Origin: CAKSUT01 sp045542335
GTDB taxonomy: Bacteria > Bacillota > Clostridia > Oscillospirales > CAG-382
Assembly (NCBI GenBank): GCA_045542335.1
Contig: JAZQKV010000035.1
Span: 1-8,407, forward strand
Length of the DNA: 8,407 bases
Reading direction: 5' to 3'
The first letter of the stretch is position 1, and the number at the start of each line of letters is the position of its first letter. Made by a program: the position numbers and the translations under genes. The notes beneath the pieces are model-generated. The model was given only the letters and a program-made list of their open reading frames with translations. It ran no database searches and was not told where the DNA came from. This document shows, in pieces, positions 5,988 to 8,407 of this stretch.

Positions 5988-6901
5988 TTGTTGTCACCGC
6001 CTTTTTTTGCGCCAAAAGGGCAGGGTAAATCAAGCTCGCTGATGAGCGTTGAACCGAGAATGAGTAATGCTCCGATGGCATTGAAAAGCGTCATCGGTTC
6101 GCCGAGAAGCACGACCGAAAGAATAATTGCCACAACCGGATCGATGTAACCGAGAATGGAAACTGTTTGTGCTTTCAGTCCTCCAAGAGAGTCAAAATAA
6201 AGTGAATATGCAATGCCCGTGTGTAAAACTCCCACAACAAGCAGAAGAACAATGGTTTTCAAATTATAATCAAGGTTTAAAACATCCTCTGTCATAAAAA
6301 CATAAGGCATAACAACAATTGCTGCCGAAACAAGCTGAAGCATGGTTTTTGTTGTTGCGGGAATACCGCCGAGTTTCATGTTGAAAAGAACAACCGCCGC
6401 ATAAAGTGCTGCCGCACCTATGCCGAGAAAAATCCCCGTAAGCTCTGAAAGCTCCGGCAAGCCGCCCGATGGTATACCCGATACGAACGCCATACCAACA
6501 AGAGCCGCAATTACGCAAAGCACTTTCTTCACGGTCAACTTTTCGTGTAGCAGAGGAGCAGAAAGAATAATAACAAAAACCGGCGCAAGATAATAGCAAA
6601 GAGTTGCCGTTGCAACCGTTGTGTAATTATAAGCCTCGAAAAGCAAAATCCAGTTTACGCCGATAAAGCCGCCCGAAACAAAAAGTAAAAGGGCATTTTT
6701 GACATTTAGCTTAAAAGGAATATCTTCCTTTTGTTTTGACCTTTTCAGAACGAAAGATGCTAAGAGCAAAACCGCAAAGCCGACAAAGCCTCTTACCATG
6801 GCAATAAAGCTTGACGGAAGCGGAATATATTTCACAAAAATGCCGATAGTGCCGAAAATCGTCATGGCGGCGATGTTTTTGAGTTTGTGTGAGCTATTCA
6901 T
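5984..6901 (-). CDS. EamA-family (DMT superfamily) transporter
   Basis: This 305-residue membrane protein has ten predicted helices in two EamA repeats (about 7-142 and 153-288). The duplicated family motif is visible twice: LAPVFVIILSAPLLHEKLT (105-123) and YIDPVVAIILSVVLLGEPMT (252-271). Drug/metabolite transporters of this type usually export metabolites or amino acids; the substrate cannot be read. A short cytoplasmic tail (about 291-305) is rich in K and G. Start ATG 6901 has GGAG nine bases upstream. It lies 24 bases after the zinc-ribbon gene and overlaps the DUF554 gene by four bases, so all three should be made together. Confidence 0.94.
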   Translation of the reverse strand: MNSSHKLKNIAAMTIFGTIGIFVKYIPLPSSFIAMVRGFVGFAVLLLASFVLKRSKQKEDIPFKLNVKNALLLFVSGGFIGVNWILLFEAYNYTTVATATLCYYLAPVFVIILSAPLLHEKLTVKKVLCVIAALVGMAFVSGIPSGGLPELSELTGIFLGIGAAALYAAVVLFNMKLGGIPATTKTMLQLVSAAIVVMPYVFMTEDVLNLDYNLKTIVLLLVVGVLHTGIAYSLYFDSLGGLKAQTVSILGYIDPVVAIILSVVLLGEPMTLFNAIGALLILGSTLISELDLPCPFGAKKGGDNK

Positions 6902-6925
6902 TTTACACTTCTCCGTTTGGGACTA

Positions 6926-7147
6926 TTATTTGCTGTCATCTGACACGTCAATTATCACTTTACCACAGCTATTGCACAAAAAGGCATCTACGCTTGAGCC
7001 TTTTATAAAAGAACGTTCGGAAAGCGGAACAATGTCATCATGAAAATCCGGATTGTTGAACAGGTGCTTTTTAGGACTCCATGTTATCATATTTGGACTT
7101 TGGATGAAGCCCTTTTTCATCTGACTGTTGCAAAAGGGACATTGCAT
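6926..7147 (-). CDS. Small PF20097-type zinc-ribbon protein
   Basis: This is a 73-residue protein with two widely spaced cysteine pairs, CPFC (C3, C6) near the N-terminus and CNSC (C58, C61) followed by GKVIID. They should bind one zinc in a ribbon fold. The middle segment GFIQSPNMITWSPKK (13-27) is typical of the small family known as PF20097 (formerly DUF6487), whose function is unknown; I make that assignment from memory of the pattern. Start ATG 7147 has GGAG seven bases upstream. It is the first gene of the operon with the two membrane proteins and has its own strong promoter about 50 bases upstream. Confidence 0.85.
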   Translation of the reverse strand: MQCPFCNSQMKKGFIQSPNMITWSPKKHLFNNPDFHDDIVPLSERSFIKGSSVDAFLCNSCGKVIIDVSDDSK

Positions 7148-7195
7148 GGCAGTTCTCCAATCTGTGTTTGCGGTTTCAAAAATCTTCCACCTTAT

Positions 7196-7224
7196 ATTTT
7201 ACCGCAATATTTATCGTTTGTCAA
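7196..7224 (-). promoter_or_regulatory. Sigma-A promoter of the zinc-ribbon/EamA/DUF554 operon
   Basis: On the minus strand a perfect -35 TTGACA (7224-7219) is followed by a 17-base spacer and -10 TAAAAT (7201-7196), one mismatch from consensus. Transcription should begin near 7189, giving a leader of about 42 bases before ATG 7147. Confidence 0.88.
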
Positions 7225-7379
7225 GTACAAAGCAAAATATTAACCGTTACTTTTATTTGAGTTAATTGTTTTTCTGCATCTTTTGAAGACAAGAGCGCAA
7301 ATGCCCTATGCAACGTTGATTAGAAGAATTCGTAAAAGTAAATTTCACTATACTCATAGTAAAATATGGTAAAAAGCGG
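7225..7379. other. Core of divergent intergenic region
   Basis: This AT-rich spacer separates the -35 boxes of two divergent promoters (gene-to-gene distance 285 bases). It holds no open frame with a ribosome site that I would call a gene, no tRNA and no riboswitch-like structure. The only ordered element is the inverted repeat at 7343-7364. Confidence 0.6.
7343..7364. promoter_or_regulatory. Operator-like inverted repeat upstream of the yifB promoter
   Basis: TTTCACTAT (7343-7351) and ATAGTAAAA (7356-7364) pair over nine bases with one mismatch around a four-base centre. The repeat ends 15 bases before the -35 box of the + strand promoter, a usual place for an activator or repressor site. 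AT-rich DNA makes chance palindromes common, so this is tentative. Confidence 0.35.
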
Positions 7380-7408
7380 TTGACAAACAGGCAAAAATGT
7401 GCTACAAT
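7380..7408 (+). promoter_or_regulatory. Sigma-A promoter of the YifB/ComM-type ATPase gene
   Basis: A perfect -35 TTGACA (7380-7385), a 17-base spacer and -10 TACAAT (7403-7408) form a near-consensus promoter. The start of transcription should fall near 7415, leaving a very short leader of roughly 18 bases that is almost entirely ribosome site. Confidence 0.9.
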
Positions 7409-7421
7409 ACCAAAGGAGAAT

Positions 7422-7430
7422 AAGGAGGTG
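7422..7430 (+). promoter_or_regulatory. Strong Shine-Dalgarno before two candidate GTG starts
   Basis: AAGGAGGTG is almost fully complementary to the 16S 3' end. Two in-frame GTG codons follow, at 7433 (four bases after AGGAGG, rather close) and 7442 (thirteen bases, rather far). The site fixes the reading frame but does not by itself decide the start. Confidence 0.8.
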
Positions 7431-7432
7431 CT

Positions 7433-8407
7433 GTGCCGAAAGTGATAACAAAAACATATAGTGCCGCTGTGCGTGGCATAGACGGATACATAATTGACGT
7501 TGAATGTTACTCCGAACCGGGGTTCCTGGAGTTTGGCATAGTGGGTCTTCCGGATACAGCCGTGAGGGAATCGTGCAGCAGAATTTCTGCGGCGGTGAAA
7601 ACCGCAGGCTTTGATTTTCCCGACAGAAGAATGACGGTGAACCTTGCTCCTGCCGATATACCTAAGCAGGGAACAGGTTATGACCTTGCAATTTTTGTTG
7701 CCGTTATGCAGCCGGGGCTTATGCCGACAGTTGACCTTTCGGGCAAATGCTTTGTGGGAGAGCTTGCATTCGGAAGCGAAGTGCGGGCGACAAACGGAGT
7801 TCTTTCAATGTGTATTGCCGCAAAGGAGGCAGGTTTTTCGGAGATTTATGTCCCTAAAGCCAATGCTTCGGAGGCGGCGGTTGTGGACGGCATAAAGGTG
7901 TATGCTGTGGATAGTGTTTCACAGCTTGTTTTGCATCTTACGGGCAAAGAAATCTTGAAGCCTCACACTGTTGACAAAGACAAGTTATTTGAAATTTCGC
8001 TTGAAAACTGCCCTGATTTTGCTGATGTAAAGGGTCAGGATAAAGTTAAAAAAGCTCTTGAGATTGCTGCCGCAGGAATGCACAATGTGCTTCTTGTGGG
8101 TCCTCCCGGAACAGGAAAGAGTATGCTTGCAAAGCGTCTCCCGGGGATTCTTCCGCCGATGACGGTGGGGGAGGCGATTGAAACGACAAAGATTCATTCC
8201 TCGGCAAATGTTATGCCGGACGGACAGAGTCTTGTGACTGTAAGACCGTTTCGCAGTCCTCATCACACGATGTCTGCGGCAAGCCTTGTGGGAGGCGGTA
8301 AAATACCTGTGCCGGGCGAGCTTTCTCTTGCACACAACGGCGTTCTTTTCCTTGATGAGCTTCCCGAATTTGACAAGGCTTCAACCGAGGGACTTCGTCA
8401 GCCTCTT
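7433..8407 (+). CDS. YifB/ComM-family Mg-chelatase-like AAA+ ATPase (3' end beyond the window)
   Basis: There are 325 codons with no stop before the window end; full members are about 500 residues, so roughly two thirds is present. The N-terminal ChlI/Lon-protease-like domain spans about 10-170, with GIDGYIIDVE (15-24), FGIVGLPDTAVRES (34-47) and MTVNLAPADIPK (67-78). The AAA+ Mg-chelatase domain starts near 190 with DVKGQ (198-202), Walker A GPPGTGKS (223-230), RPFRSPHHT (271-279) and Walker B VLFLDE (304-309). The C-terminal domain is missing. In competent bacteria ComM is a hexameric helicase that promotes branch migration during integration of transformed DNA; the clostridial role is less clear. 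The start is GTG. I give 7433 because of its closeness to AGGAGG; GTG 7442 (reading MITKTYSAAVRGIDG) fits the usual family N-terminus equally well or better. It has its own strong promoter and is divergent from the zinc-ribbon operon. Confidence 0.93.
   Translation, partial: MPKVITKTYSAAVRGIDGYIIDVECYSEPGFLEFGIVGLPDTAVRESCSRISAAVKTAGFDFPDRRMTVNLAPADIPKQGTGYDLAIFVAVMQPGLMPTVDLSGKCFVGELAFGSEVRATNGVLSMCIAAKEAGFSEIYVPKANASEAAVVDGIKVYAVDSVSQLVLHLTGKEILKPHTVDKDKLFEISLENCPDFADVKGQDKVKKALEIAAAGMHNVLLVGPPGTGKSMLAKRLPGILPPMTVGEAIETTKIHSSANVMPDGQSLVTVRPFRSPHHTMSAASLVGGGKIPVPGELSLAHNGVLFLDELPEFDKASTEGLRQPL

Noticed and set aside
7040..7243. Plus-strand frame over the zinc-ribbon gene and its promoter
   Set aside because: It is a mirror of the minus-strand gene, with the minus-strand promoter inside it and no ribosome site.
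7225..7379. tRNA, riboswitch or small gene in the divergent spacer
   Set aside because: No cloverleaf, conserved aptamer core or ribosome site with an open frame could be made out.
7985..8335. Minus-strand 116-codon frame
   Set aside because: It is fully antisense to the AAA+ domain of the YifB/ComM gene; the R/H/C-rich translation is typical of an antisense shadow.

Overview
The window looks like chromosome of an anaerobic low-to-mid-GC Bacillota, most plausibly class Clostridia and perhaps a Ruminococcus/Oscillospiraceae relative. The basis is the strong AGGAGG-type ribosome sites, textbook sigma-A promoters, the family mix (DUF554, PF20097-type zinc ribbon, CsaB-like pyruvyl transferase, YifB/ComM) and the palindrome-rich intergenic DNA. 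The taxonomic call is an inference from style only. No rRNA, tRNA, CRISPR, transposase or phage gene is visible.

Layout. Bases 1-237 are non-coding and densely palindromic: five abutting stem-loops (34-149), then a 16-bp hairpin (191-228) between a Shine-Dalgarno-like sequence and the start of a short-chain dehydrogenase (238-969, + strand). A strong terminator hairpin (984-1025) separates this gene from convergent minus-strand genes. In transcription order those are a GDSL/SGNH hydrolase (5184-4192), a 745-residue fusion of a family-4-like glycosyltransferase and a polysaccharide pyruvyl transferase (4177-1940), and a sugar phosphate isomerase/epimerase-like TIM barrel (1903-1040). Gaps between them are 14 and 36 bases and each has its own ribosome site, so they read as one operon.

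Upstream of that set lies a second minus-strand operon: a small zinc-ribbon protein (7147-6926), an EamA/DMT exporter (6901-5984) and a DUF554 membrane protein (5987-5304). The last two overlap by ATGA. A near-consensus promoter (TTGACA, 17 bp, TAAAAT) drives it. I see no terminator in the 119 bases between the two minus-strand operons, so readthrough is possible. A second near-consensus promoter (TTGACA, 17 bp, TACAAT) points the other way and drives a GTG-started yifB/comM-type AAA+ ATPase (7433 onward), cut by the window end after 325 codons.

How the genes may work together. The fused enzyme is the centrepiece. CsaB-type enzymes add pyruvate ketals to secondary cell-wall polysaccharide, the ligand of SLH domains, and here that chemistry is joined to a sugar-transfer domain. 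With a co-transcribed SGNH hydrolase (possible acyl transfer or removal) and a sugar isomerase-like barrel, the operon could build and decorate a surface glycan. That pathway is an inference. The items most worth a second look are the fusion enzyme and its operon, the palindrome array, and the hairpin placed between ribosome site and start codon.
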